Positions 63,274-64,000 of a stretch of DNA of 64,000 nt are shown here, piece after piece. Every line of letters begins with the position of its first letter. Within the stretch, counting starts at the first letter, position 1. The DNA is from Sporolactobacillus shoreae (GTDB lineage: Bacteria > Bacillota > Bacilli > Bacillales > Sporolactobacillaceae): NCBI RefSeq assembly GCF_004684935.1, contig NZ_SRJD01000001.1, positions 1-64,000 of the forward strand, read 5' to 3'. The position numbers were made by a program, and so were the translations under genes. Below the pieces are notes generated by a model. The model did not search any database. It was given only the letters and a program-made list of their open reading frames with translations, and was not told the DNA's origin.

Positions 63274-64000
63274 ATGTTAACACAAGAGAGTATGAGATCG
63301 GACCCGATCAGTCCGCTTAATGATCCGTGGGAGGCTTACCACGATATGGAAGCGTACGGTCATCTTGAACTGACTAATGTCGAATTTACAACGACTACGC
63401 TGTGCAATATGCGATGTGAGCATTGTGCCGTCGGTTACACCCTTCAGAAACGCGATCCGGAGGCATTGCCACTGGACTTGATGCTGAAGCGTCTTGATGA
63501 AGCAAAGAATCTTCACGCGTTAAGCATTACTGGAGGAGAGCCGATGCTCTCATTAAAATCTGTGAAAGAGTACGTCGTTCCGATATTAAAGTATGCGCAC
63601 GAACGTGGCCTGAGAACGCAGATCAATTCGAATCTGACGCTTGATCTTGCGCGGTACGAGCTGATCATTCCTTATCTTGATGTACTGCACATATCCTTTA
63701 ATTACGGCAGCTTTCAGGATTATTCAGATATTGGTTTTGCAGTTATGGAGAAAAAACCGAAGCTGCAGCAGCAGGAACTATTTTTTAATCGAATGATTGA
63801 AAATGCGAAAGTACTGTCTTCAAAGGGTGTCTTGGTTTCAGCTGAGACCATGATCAATAAACGGACTCTGCCGCACCTTGAGAAAATTCATCAACAGGTT
63901 GTGGCGATGGGTTGCAGGCGTCATGAGATTCACCCAATGTATCCAAGCGATTTTGCAAGCAGCCTTCAAGTGGCGTCGCTTGATGAAATTCGTTCTGGGA
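63274..64000 (+). CDS. yfkAB: Radical SAM protein YfkAB (5' part)
   Basis: Open frame from ATG 63274 to the window end, 242 codons, no stop. The radical SAM cluster motif is TLCNMRCEHC (CxxxCxxC), followed by the GGEP motif in SITGGEPML. The sequence reads LNDPWEAYHDMEAYGHLELTNVEF before the motif in two parts, as in the Bacillus YfkAB protein, whose modification target is unknown. GACAGGGAGC precedes the start. The C-terminal domain lies outside the window. Confidence 0.85.
   Translation, partial: MLTQESMRSDPISPLNDPWEAYHDMEAYGHLELTNVEFTTTTLCNMRCEHCAVGYTLQKRDPEALPLDLMLKRLDEAKNLHALSITGGEPMLSLKSVKEYVVPILKYAHERGLRTQINSNLTLDLARYELIIPYLDVLHISFNYGSFQDYSDIGFAVMEKKPKLQQQELFFNRMIENAKVLSSKGVLVSAETMINKRTLPHLEKIHQQVVAMGCRRHEIHPMYPSDFASSLQVASLDEIRSG

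Overview
The window looks like chromosome from an endospore-forming, low-to-mid GC Firmicute of the order Bacillales. The strongest signs are: a run of genes in the order known from Bacillus subtilis (pepF, cwlQ/yjbJ, yjbK, relQ/yjbM, nadF/yjbN, yjbO, fabI); two YjcZ-type spore micropeptides; tnrA with a perfect TnrA box; clpE with CtsR operators; a Tyr T-box before tyrS; a cydABCD-type operon; and a poly(glycerol phosphate) teichoic acid locus. A family such as Sporolactobacillaceae would fit, but that is inference. No tRNA, rRNA, CRISPR or prophage was seen.

Layout. 1-126 is the 3' end of a group II intron. 412-9810 is the yjb/fabI region: peptidase, lytic transglycosylase, CYTH protein, (p)ppGpp synthetase, NAD kinase, pseudouridine synthase, RodA/FtsW, enoyl-ACP reductase, a small coat-like protein and a DUF421 membrane protein. 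10463-12871 holds pgpA, a serine hydrolase, fbpA and tnrA. 13204-19434 is the cytochrome bd operon with its CydDC exporter, behind FNR/CRP-like and cre-like sites. 19488-24056 has a CNNM/CBS protein with a structured start site, YjcZ, an SDR, a Nudix protein and a PfkB kinase.

24428-46583 is a large cell-envelope sugar locus. galU-gtrB-gtrA can make and flip a lipid-linked hexose. A minus-strand operon (GT2, GT-C membrane protein, two small DMT subunits) looks like a second such module. Three related large proteins carry an N-terminal GT2 domain: two are fused to a TagF-like polymerase domain and one lacks it. Another GT-C membrane protein, TagD, a TagB-like enzyme and a short TagF-like enzyme complete the set. 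Together they suggest a glycosylated glycerol-phosphate wall polymer.

46734-57075 returns to housekeeping: uspA, clpE, def, tyrS, ytxH, a phosphoesterase, fumC and a CwlO-like endopeptidase. 57310-60844 is an ABC transporter followed by a DesKR-like two-component system. The end holds a NERD protein, a striking 103-bp tandem repeat built from 21-bp steps, a 19-residue YjcZ-like micropeptide, an HPr-like protein and the start of yfkAB.

A dispersed intergenic repeat occurs in five copies of differing decay; two of them begin directly after a terminator T-run. All calls come from reading the sequence; no database search was possible.
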